From: DASZBR01 sp035943935
GTDB lineage: Bacteria > Pseudomonadota > Gammaproteobacteria > DASZBR01
Direction of reading: 5' to 3'
Length of the DNA stretch: 24,178 nucleotides
Assembly (NCBI GenBank): GCA_035943935.1
Contig: DASZBR010000012.1
Span: forward strand, 1 to 24,178
Shown: positions 1 through 6,009 of the stretch, one piece after another
How positions within the stretch are numbered: position 1 is the first letter of the stretch
Layout of the letters: every line of letters starts with the position of its first letter
Notes under the pieces: model-generated
The model's input: only the letters and a program-made list of their open reading frames with translations
Databases searched by the model: none
Told to the model about the DNA's origin: nothing
Program-made: the position numbers and the translations under genes

Positions 1-19
1 TCAATGCTGCTGTTTCCAT
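1..19 (-). CDS. atpE: ATP synthase Fo subunit c, first codons only
   Basis: Only the first six codons and one base lie in the window (reading METAAL), 26 bp downstream of the atpB stop. A good Shine-Dalgarno sequence, GAGGAG, lies about 7 bases before the ATG. The identity comes from position (atpI-atpB-atpE is the usual gene order) and from the short N-terminus, which resembles gammaproteobacterial subunit c starts. The rest of the gene lies outside the window. Confidence 0.75.
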
Positions 20-45
20 CAGATGCTCCTCTCTTCATTCAATAA

Positions 46-840
46 TTAATGCGTTTCGTGCGCCATGGTTAAATATACTATCGTTAACATCATAAAAATA
101 AAGGCTTGAATAGCGATGATCAAAATATGGAAAATCGCCCACACTCCGCCGACTGTCCATTGTATCCACCACGGTAATAAAGCCACCAAAATAAAAATCA
201 ATTCACCCGCAAAGAGATTACCAAATAATCGCAATGCCAATGAAACAGGTCTAACGGTTTCTTCAATAACTTTAAAAGTAACATTTATAGGAAAAAGCCA
301 TTTTCCGAAAGGCGCCGTGAGTATTTCTTTACCAAATCCGCCCACACCTTTAATCTTGAAGTTATAGTAGATGATCAAGAAAAAGACCGCAATTGACATA
401 CCAAACGTGGCATTCGGATCCGCTGTGGGAACTGAACGAAAATGCTCAATGCCAAATAAGCTCGCGAGCGTGGGCAGCAAATCCACTGGCAGTAAATCCG
501 CGGCGTTCATCAAAAAAACCCAGACAAAAATCGTCAACGCCAAAGGCGCGATCAATTCATTTTTGCCATGAAAAGACTCTTTCACCGTCTTATTTACAAA
601 TTCAACGATGATTTCGATAAAGTTCTGAAGCTTAGTGGGAGTGCCATCATGCGGTATGGTTTTTGCCACCCACCAAAAAATTCCCAAAAACAGCAACCCC
701 AATGTAATCGACATAAACATCGTATCGAGATTAATCGTCCAGAAGCCTCCATTCCCCAACTTAAAGGTGTGGAGATTCAACATCAAGTGATTCAAATGAT
801 GTTGAACATATTCTGCTGGAGTGGCTGGTGTTTGCCCCAT
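46..840 (-). CDS. atpB: ATP synthase Fo subunit a
   Basis: This is the 264-aa membrane subunit a of the F1Fo ATP synthase, which provides the two proton half-channels next to the c-ring. The reading frame stays open upstream to 1047, but the real start is the ATG at 840 (MGQTPATPAEYV), which overlaps the atpI stop by one base (TGATG); the upstream part overlaps atpI in another frame. Several hydrophobic helices are visible. The diagnostic motif LALRLFGNLFAGEL is present around residues 201-214; Arg204 corresponds to the essential stator arginine (Arg210 in E. coli). Length is normal for the family. It is translationally coupled to atpI and followed by atpE, as in most proteobacterial atp operons. 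Confidence 0.97.
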   Translation of the reverse strand: MGQTPATPAEYVQHHLNHLMLNLHTFKLGNGGFWTINLDTMFMSITLGLLFLGIFWWVAKTIPHDGTPTKLQNFIEIIVEFVNKTVKESFHGKNELIAPLALTIFVWVFLMNAADLLPVDLLPTLASLFGIEHFRSVPTADPNATFGMSIAVFFLIIYYNFKIKGVGGFGKEILTAPFGKWLFPINVTFKVIEETVRPVSLALRLFGNLFAGELIFILVALLPWWIQWTVGGVWAIFHILIIAIQAFIFMMLTIVYLTMAHETH

Positions 841-1205
841 CAATAGACGCCCTTCACAAAAAACAATATTTGCGCAGTAAAGTAACCTGCAATTAACCCA
901 ATGAAATTCACGGGAACTTCTTTTACCACCAGGATAAACAACAATGCGACGAGCAACAACTTCACAATTTCGCTCTGATAAAACGTCATCACAGCGCGTC
1001 GCGGCTCCATTTCGATGCGGTGGAAAAGCCTGTATACCACATAGCACTCAGGAAGAAACCAGAGTACCCCACCCAGCAAAATTGAATATCCGATTTGTTG
1101 TTGAAAAAAAAACGCCAAAAAGCTGATTACCGCTATTGTTCCGAGGGAAAAACTCACACCCCGATAGATTCTTTTTCGTGTAGCGGGGAGAACCACTTTA
1201 CCCAT
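840..1205 (-). CDS. atpI: ATP synthase accessory protein I
   Basis: A 121-aa small membrane protein, first gene of the atp operon. The AtpI family assists c-ring assembly or ion supply and is poorly conserved. The sequence shows an N-terminal basic stretch (ATRKRIYRG) followed by about four hydrophobic segments, including the typical GGVLWFLPECYVVYRLF region. The frame extends to an ATG at 1262, but that would place the start inside the promoter at 1234-1262; the ATG at 1205 (MGKVVLPATRKR) lies about 20 bases after the predicted transcription start and gives a normal length. It overlaps atpB by one base. The family call rests on position plus topology. Confidence 0.85.
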   Translation of the reverse strand: MGKVVLPATRKRIYRGVSFSLGTIAVISFLAFFFQQQIGYSILLGGVLWFLPECYVVYRLFHRIEMEPRRAVMTFYQSEIVKLLLVALLFILVVKEVPVNFIGLIAGYFTAQILFFVKGVY

Positions 1206-1233
1206 AATTTTCTCACGACTGCTGATCGCGCGA

Positions 1234-1262
1234 AGTATAGTCAACTCGGGCGGGAGAATCAA
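1234..1262 (-). promoter_or_regulatory. sigma70-type promoter of the atp operon
   Basis: On the minus strand, TTGATT (1262-1257) is separated by exactly 17 bases from TATACT (1239-1234), close to the sigma70 consensus. Predicted transcription start is near 1227, giving a short leader before the atpI ATG at 1205. The placement also argues against the longer atpI start at 1262. Confidence 0.7.
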
Positions 1263-1283
1263 TTCCTAATTATCTATTTTTCA

Positions 1284-2540
1284 CTAAAATTTTATTTTTT
1301 CCAGGTAATTGGCTGGGGTAATGATCTCACCTTGAATTCCCAGCTCTTTTTCTGCAGCAACGAGTGCACGCTTTTCTCGGGCCATCGTTTCTTCATCTTT
1401 CATATCCCAAACTACTTGATAGAGCTTCTGGGTCCCATCTAAGAATCGCGCAACAAAGTCGACTTCATAACGCTCAGCGGTCAGATAGTAATAGATCTCA
1501 GCGCCTTGCCTTCTTAAATCTAAATACACTAGATTCTCAAAAAGATGCCCCATATTCCCATCAAAATTTAAGGTAAAAGCCCTGATCAAACCTGGATCAA
1601 CGGCATAATACTTTTTAGGATTGGTATATACCTTGCGCTGTGACTTCGCATAAAGCGGCACACCAAATACCAAATAAGCATCTTCAATATAGGTTAAATA
1701 TTCGTAGAGAGTACCTTTGGCAACAGAAATACCCTGACTTTTTACGTCATTGAAAAATTTATTGACTGAAAACGGACTTGCGACATTATGCAAAATGGTT
1801 TTAATCAGATAATTCACGAGCACATGATGCGTAATATGATAACGCTCGATAATATCGCGAAAGATAACGACATTAATATAATCTTGCAGAATACGAATGC
1901 GATCCGTAGTATCCATCGCGATTACTTCAGGAAATCCACCGTCTCTTAGATAAATACGCAATTGTTCCAATAAAACATCCTGTTGATGTTTCCCCTGAAA
2001 AGCACCTGATTTTAATTTTATATCATGTGCAGTCAAAAACTCATGAAAACTATAGGGAAAAACCTCTGTCGCCAATGACCGCCCTCTCAGTGAAGAGGCG
2101 ATTTCTTTACTTAATAATTTTGCAGAAGATCCCGTCAAATAAATCTGTACTTTCTTGGTATCAAAAAAACGACGAATAACTAATGGCCAATCCGTGACAT
2201 TCTGGATCTCATCCAAAAATAAATAAGTCACTCGATCATGATTTTGAGGATATTCTTCGTAAAACGACTCGAGCATATCTGCCAATTTCTTTTGATCACA
2301 GGGCATTAATCTATCATCTTCAAAATTGATGTATAAAATGCTTTCTCGAGGAACTTTTTGATCTAACAATTTTTGGATAACCTGAAATAATAAAAAAGTC
2401 TTGCCTGAACGACGCATGCCAATCGCAACTTTGATCTTGTTTTTTACGTCGGGCAGCTCAACATGACGGGCAACCCCGCTCTCCGCTTTAAGCAGCTTTT
2501 CATCAAATTCAGCCTGTAATGAAGCAACGATGCCTGGCAT
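1284..2540 (-). CDS. AAA family ATPase with C-terminal DUF4143 (COG1373 type)
   Basis: A 418-aa P-loop ATPase of the AAA_14/DUF4143 type, a widespread and mostly uncharacterised family. Walker A is GMRRSGKT (residues 41-48), Walker B is LFLDEIQ (107-113), and a sensor-like strand reads YLTGSSAKLL near 134-143 followed by LRGRS. The C-terminal half contains the nuclease-like DUF4143 region, with YEVDFVARF near its end. The start at 2540 has GGAGG only about 3 bases upstream, so it is reasonable but not certain. The gene lies just upstream of the atp operon in the same direction, but that operon has its own promoter. These genes are often accessory and patchily distributed; the role is unknown and no membrane segments are visible. 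The upstream region has striking repeats, annotated separately. Confidence 0.88.
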   Translation of the reverse strand: MPGIVASLQAEFDEKLLKAESGVARHVELPDVKNKIKVAIGMRRSGKTFLLFQVIQKLLDQKVPRESILYINFEDDRLMPCDQKKLADMLESFYEEYPQNHDRVTYLFLDEIQNVTDWPLVIRRFFDTKKVQIYLTGSSAKLLSKEIASSLRGRSLATEVFPYSFHEFLTAHDIKLKSGAFQGKHQQDVLLEQLRIYLRDGGFPEVIAMDTTDRIRILQDYINVVIFRDIIERYHITHHVLVNYLIKTILHNVASPFSVNKFFNDVKSQGISVAKGTLYEYLTYIEDAYLVFGVPLYAKSQRKVYTNPKKYYAVDPGLIRAFTLNFDGNMGHLFENLVYLDLRRQGAEIYYYLTAERYEVDFVARFLDGTQKLYQVVWDMKDEETMAREKRALVAAEKELGIQGEIITPANYLEKIKF

Positions 2541-2547
2541 ACCCCTC

Positions 2548-2595
2548 CAAATCTTTCCTTCCCGAGGAGTACACTATAGCACAAATCTTTCCTTC
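2548..2595. repeat. direct repeat, 14 bp, period 34
   Basis: CAAATCTTTCCTTC occurs at 2548-2561 and again, identical, at 2582-2595; both copies are followed by a related GAGGA. A weaker third relative (CAAACCTTCCCG) lies at 2623-2634. The copies flank the candidate -10 element of the AAA/DUF4143 gene, a layout consistent with an operator pair or with the residue of a small repeat element. Confidence 0.8.
2573..2578 (-). promoter_or_regulatory. candidate -10 element of the AAA/DUF4143 gene
   Basis: The minus strand reads TATAGT 33-38 bases before the ATG at 2540. The matching -35 position (TCCTCA) is poor and lies inside the perfect inverted repeat at 2583-2612, so the promoter may be weak or protein-controlled. 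This is inference from sequence only. Confidence 0.35.
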
Positions 2596-2612
2596 TGAGG
2601 AAGGAAAGATTT
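2583..2612. repeat. perfect inverted repeat, 13-bp stem with 4-base loop
   Basis: AAATCTTTCCTTC (2583-2595) and its exact reverse complement (2600-2612) are separated by TGAG. On the plus strand the stem runs into a T stretch, like a terminator, but no plus-strand gene lies upstream. On the minus strand it covers the -35 area of the AAA/DUF4143 gene. It may be an operator for that gene. Confidence 0.75.
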
Positions 2613-2714
2613 TTTGCCTTAACAAACCTTCCCGTCCTAACGCCATCCCAGTCCCTCAAAAATGCACTATACTTGCTGTGTGAAGCATAATTTAATCAAA
2701 TAAGAGGTGACCTT

Positions 2715-3323
2715 ATGATCGAGATGAATGAACCTGATGCACCATTGCTTGCTGCTGCACGCGAGGGGGATCTCGCTAAATGCACTGAGTTACTGCAAAA
2801 AGAAGGCGCGGATGTTAATCAAAAAAACGCAAAAAATGAAACAGCCCTTGTGATCGTCTCGAATATAATAGTAAACGCAGAGAAAAAAAGAGAAACCGTT
2901 AAAAACGATTACTTTAATATCCTCAGTCTTTTGATCGCTAAAAAGGCTCATATAGCTTCACCCGCTAAAATACCATTCGAGAATCATCTGATGAGCAATG
3001 TACTTTTGGCAACAGCAGCTTTTGGACGCATTGATATTTTTGAACAACTTCTTTACAGACTAGGGCGGTTGGGATTTTTTGAAGAAAAGCCACAAAACAC
3101 ATTTACGCATCTGTACCAGATTATGGAATTTAAAAGTCTTGAGCCTGCACTTCTCGATAAGTTAGCAAACAAGTTTCAACACTATCTCGAACGTCTTGCA
3201 CGAGAGAAAAAAGCACAACCTGCTGACAGTCCTATGCGTGCTGCTCAACATGAACAAGCAACGCAACCTTCTGAAGAAGCTGAGAAAAAATCTGAAAGCC
3301 CCAATGCTAAAAAAAAGAGGTAA
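2715..3323 (+). CDS. ankyrin-repeat-like protein, possible secreted effector
   Basis: A 202-aa soluble protein. Residues about 8-40 (PLLAAAREGDLAKCTELL followed by GADVNQKN) match an ankyrin repeat well. Residues 41-79 look like a second repeat with an insertion rich in K and E (helix NILSLLIAKKAHI), and 96-120 like a degenerate third. The last 40 residues are polar and low-complexity, with a Glu-rich stretch (PSEEAEKKSESPNAKKKR), similar in character to the C-terminal E-block signals of Dot/Icm effectors. The start is supported by GAGGTG 5 bases upstream; a second ATG nine bases later is possible. It stands alone between a minus-strand gene on either side and converges on the Rieske gene. 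Effector status is inferred. Confidence 0.75.
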   Translation: MIEMNEPDAPLLAAAREGDLAKCTELLQKEGADVNQKNAKNETALVIVSNIIVNAEKKRETVKNDYFNILSLLIAKKAHIASPAKIPFENHLMSNVLLATAAFGRIDIFEQLLYRLGRLGFFEEKPQNTFTHLYQIMEFKSLEPALLDKLANKFQHYLERLAREKKAQPADSPMRAAQHEQATQPSEEAEKKSESPNAKKKR

Positions 3324-3340
3324 TGCTTTAGAAGAAAAAA

Positions 3341-3652
3341 TTAATCTATCCTAATAAAAACCTTCTTCTCTCGAATCTCCACCGGAAACGTCGGAACTGG
3401 TTCATATGCTGGAGCACACATCGCTTCGCCGGTTTTTATATCAAATCTCGCACCGTGTCGTGGACACACTAATTCGTTATTAATCATCGGGCCATCTGAA
3501 AGAATTCCGCCATCATGTGTACAAATATCTTGCAGCGCGTAGAAAGCTCCGTCGAGATTTACAATAATAATTAATCCCGCGGGTGTTTGGACAACATGAC
3601 GTTCACCGGGAGGAACATCTCTTACTTCACATGCTTCAAACCATTCTGCCAT
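3341..3652 (-). CDS. Rieske-type [2Fe-2S] ferredoxin
   Basis: A 103-aa single-domain Rieske ferredoxin, resembling the ferredoxin components of non-haem iron dioxygenases and NirD-like proteins. The cluster ligands are visible as C44-T-H46 and C63-P-R-H66 (CTHDGG and CPRHGARFD), with GxxFDIKTG after the second box as usual. No transmembrane anchor is present, so it is probably cytosolic and carries electrons to an unknown oxygenase or reductase not found in this window. Its start at 3652 lies inside the end of rfbD (31-base overlap), with GGAG about 8 bases upstream, so it is probably co-transcribed and coupled with rfbD. The pairing with a sugar gene is not functionally obvious. Confidence 0.92.
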   Translation of the reverse strand: MAEWFEACEVRDVPPGERHVVQTPAGLIIIVNLDGAFYALQDICTHDGGILSDGPMINNELVCPRHGARFDIKTGEAMCAPAYEPVPTFPVEIREKKVFIRID

Positions 3653-4434
3653 TCGGATAACTCCATCTTAAAAGTCTTTATAAATAAATCGCAATTCAGT
3701 ACAGAATTCTGGGGTCGTTTTGCAGGGGTGGGATAATCGGTTGTTTTGATGGGAATAATTTTTATGGGATTATCTTTTAAGATAACTTTCGCAAATTCAA
3801 ACCAATTAGTCACTGGCTTACCACAATAATGATAGGTGCCTATTTTTGGATGCTTCGCAATATGCAATAAAACATCCGCAATATCACCTGCATACGTCGG
3901 ACAGCCTATTTGATCATCAACTATTTTTAATTCATCGCGTTCTTTGGAAAGTCTTAGCATGGTTTTTACAAAATTATGACCGTATTCACCAAATACCCAA
4001 CTGACTCGTAAAATTAAATGATTTTTGCAATGATTTCGAACAGCCTCTTCGCCCTGCCATTTACTTAAACCATAAACGCTTTGTGAATTAGCCCGATCAG
4101 TTTCTATATAAGGCGATTTTTTAGTGCCGTCAAAAACATAATCAGTCGATATATGAATTAAAAATATTTTATTCTCTTCGCAAATTTTAGCTAAATTTTC
4201 AGGCCCTGCTTTATTGATTAAAAAAACTTTATCAGGTTCAGATTCGGCTTTATCAACAGCCGTATATGCTGCGCAATTAATAATAATACCAGGCTTATGT
4301 TGTTCGACTTTTTGGCGAATGGCATGAATATCAGAAACATCTAATTCATCTTTATGATAAGCAATAATATTAGGCAGGCGTTTAACAATCTCACTGCCAA
4401 TTTGTCCGCGAGCACCTGTTAATAAAATCTTCAT
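3622..4434 (-). CDS. rfbD: dTDP-4-dehydrorhamnose reductase
   Basis: A 270-aa RmlD-type SDR enzyme that reduces dTDP-4-keto-L-rhamnose to dTDP-L-rhamnose with NAD(P)H, the last step of the pathway. The N-terminal nucleotide-binding motif is GARGQIG (residues 7-13), STDYVFDG lies at 96-103, and the catalytic YxxxK is Y121/K125 (VYGLSKWQGE). Length is slightly below the usual 280-300. Its ATG overlaps the rfbC stop by four bases (ATGA). The genes for the first two steps (rfbA, rfbB) are not here, so either they lie elsewhere or the sugar made is another 6-deoxyhexose. Confidence 0.94.
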   Translation of the reverse strand: MKILLTGARGQIGSEIVKRLPNIIAYHKDELDVSDIHAIRQKVEQHKPGIIINCAAYTAVDKAESEPDKVFLINKAGPENLAKICEENKIFLIHISTDYVFDGTKKSPYIETDRANSQSVYGLSKWQGEEAVRNHCKNHLILRVSWVFGEYGHNFVKTMLRLSKERDELKIVDDQIGCPTYAGDIADVLLHIAKHPKIGTYHYCGKPVTNWFEFAKVILKDNPIKIIPIKTTDYPTPAKRPQNSVLNCDLFIKTFKMELSEWQNGLKHVK

Positions 4435-4961
4435 GATTTTAATCGGGGATAGACTTTATCTTTGTCAGATAAAATCGCTTTTGAAAGTTCAATAGGCCAT
4501 TGAATATTCACATCCGGATCATCAAATCGAATGCCTCGCTCACCTTGAGGATAGTAGTAGTCAGTGCATTTATACATAAAATCTGCCGTATCGGATAACA
4601 CACAAAAACCATGTGCAAACCCTTCAGGAATATATAACTGGCAATGATTTTTATCGCTTAAAATTTGCCCCACCCATTTGCCAAACGTCGGCGAACCTTT
4701 GCGAATGTCTACGACCACATCAAATACTTCGCCAGAAGTCACACTGACCAGTTTTGCCTGGGGTTTATCGATTTGATAATGCATTCCCCTCAGGGTATTT
4801 TTAATAGATCGTGAAATATTATCTTGGACAAAATTTTTCGTAATACCCCCTGCTTTATACTGTTCTTGATTAAAGCTCTCATAGAAAAATCCACGAGAAT
4901 CTTCAAATAATCTGGGCTTAATCAGCAGTACTTCAGGAAATAGCGTTGGTTTGATTTGCAT
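4431..4961 (-). CDS. rfbC: dTDP-4-dehydrorhamnose 3,5-epimerase
   Basis: A 176-aa cupin-fold RmlC enzyme that epimerises C3 and C5 of dTDP-4-keto-6-deoxyglucose. Family hallmarks seen are FEDSRGFFYESFN (19-31), FVQDNISRS (44-52), LRGMHYQ with the catalytic base His61, IPEGFAHGF (111-119) and the tyrosine-rich MYKCTDYYYPQGERGI segment (129-144) that carries the catalytic tyrosine region. Length matches the family (about 180). It starts 4 bases after the hinT stop and overlaps rfbD by 4 bases, so hinT-rfbC-rfbD-ferredoxin form one transcription unit. It likely serves surface polysaccharide or LPS synthesis. Confidence 0.95.
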   Translation of the reverse strand: MQIKPTLFPEVLLIKPRLFEDSRGFFYESFNQEQYKAGGITKNFVQDNISRSIKNTLRGMHYQIDKPQAKLVSVTSGEVFDVVVDIRKGSPTFGKWVGQILSDKNHCQLYIPEGFAHGFCVLSDTADFMYKCTDYYYPQGERGIRFDDPDVNIQWPIELSKAILSDKDKVYPRLKS

Positions 4962-4965
4962 GGAA

Positions 4966-5307
4966 TTATCCTGGTGGCCAAGTCATCTGTCGGCCACCCA
5001 ACAAATGACAGTGAATGTGATAAACGGCTTGTCCGCCGTCAGCGTTACAATTCATGACGACTCTATAACCCGGTTCATCAAGCTTTGCCTCTTTGGCGAG
5101 CCGTGTCGCTGCCCATATCATATGTCCCACCAATGCAGAATTGGCCTGATTTACCTCATTTATCGTGCTAATATGCTCGCGCGGTACAACAAGAAGATGG
5201 GTAGGAGCTTGCGGATGAAGATCAGCAAACGCTACAACGTAGTCATCTTGATAAAGCAGTTTCGCGGGTATTTCACCGCGCACAATTTTACAAAAAAGGC
5301 AATCCAT
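4966..5307 (-). CDS. hinT: HIT-family purine nucleoside phosphoramidase
   Basis: A 113-aa HinT-type protein that hydrolyses AMP-lysine and other adenosine phosphoramidates. The N-terminus (MDCLFCKIVRGEIPAKLLYQ) is typical, DLHPQAPTHLLVVPREH (29-45) is the conserved core, and the histidine triad is H97-I-H99-C-H101 followed by LLGGRQMTWPPG; H99 would be the nucleophile. The start codon abuts the ATG of trhO on the other strand (CATATG), and its ribosome binding site (AGGA, 7 bases upstream) lies inside trhO codons 3-4. It is the first gene of the unit leading into rfbC. Confidence 0.96.
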   Translation of the reverse strand: MDCLFCKIVRGEIPAKLLYQDDYVVAFADLHPQAPTHLLVVPREHISTINEVNQANSALVGHMIWAATRLAKEAKLDEPGYRVVMNCNADGGQAVYHIHCHLLGGRQMTWPPG

Positions 5308-5991
5308 ATGACATTCCTAAATATCGCTGCGTATAAATTCGTAAGCTTAGACAATTTAGCTAGTCTACAGCAAGACTTAAAAGCAGCGGCACAAAATTTA
5401 TTCGGGACCATTCTGATCAGTCCTGAGGGTATTAATATTATGTTGGCGGGTGAACATGCGCCGATTCGAGCATTTCAGGCTTATCTTCAACAAAATCCAT
5501 TATTTTCTGATTTACATTATAAAGAATCAGCATCTGACACAAAGCCCTTCAGAAGATTTTGGGTAAAAATCAAAAAAGAAATTATTGCGTTCGGCATACC
5601 TGTCGATCCTGTTAATCAAAAAGCCCCGTATATAAAACCTTCGGAGCTAAAAACGCGCTTAGATAATCATGAAGAGATTTATATTTTAGATACGCGCAAT
5701 GATTATGAAATTATAGAAGGCGCATTTGAAAATACACACCAATTGAATATTCAGCATTTTAGGGATTTTCCCAAGGCAGCAGAAAGTTTAGATCCCGCAT
5801 TAAAAAATAAAACTATAGTAACCGTTTGTACGGGTGGCATTCGCTGTGAAAAAGCGGCGATATTATTACAGCAATATGGTTTTGAGAAAGTTTATCAATT
5901 AGAAAACGGCATTTTAGAATATATGAAAGAATGCGGAACGGCGCATTACGAGGGTAAATGTTTTGTATTTGATGAACGTGTGGCTATTTAA
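5308..5991 (+). CDS. trhO: tRNA uridine(34) hydroxylase, rhodanese family
   Basis: A 227-aa TrhO/YceA-type protein that hydroxylates U34 of certain tRNAs on the path to (c)mo5U. Residues 1-95 form the N-terminal domain with the signature GTILISPEGINIMLAG; the rhodanese domain has DTRNDYEIIEGAF (128-140) and the active loop C174-T-G-G-I-R-C180-E-K-A. The frame is open back to 4951, but the family start MTFLNIAAYKF is the ATG at 5308, with AAAAAGG about 8 bases upstream inside hinT. It is much shorter than E. coli TrhO (350 aa), ending shortly after FDERVAI, as in compact family members; whether the C-terminal extension is lost or never present cannot be told here. The next gene follows after 18 bases. 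Confidence 0.92.
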   Translation: MTFLNIAAYKFVSLDNLASLQQDLKAAAQNLFGTILISPEGINIMLAGEHAPIRAFQAYLQQNPLFSDLHYKESASDTKPFRRFWVKIKKEIIAFGIPVDPVNQKAPYIKPSELKTRLDNHEEIYILDTRNDYEIIEGAFENTHQLNIQHFRDFPKAAESLDPALKNKTIVTVCTGGIRCEKAAILLQQYGFEKVYQLENGILEYMKECGTAHYEGKCFVFDERVAI

Positions 5992-6009
5992 ATAATTCGG
6001 AGAGAAAAG

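Noticed and set aside
841..1047. N-terminal extension of AtpB by 69 codons
   Set aside because: It overlaps atpI entirely in another frame and the family start MGQTPATP at 840 is coupled to the atpI stop.
2444..2659. 71-codon minus-strand ORF across the AAA gene start
   Set aside because: Out of frame with the ATPase and passing through the inverted repeat; no ribosome binding site and no family resemblance.
4951..5307. 119-codon upstream extension of trhO
   Set aside because: It is antisense to hinT, has no TrhO similarity and the recognised N-terminus begins at 5308.
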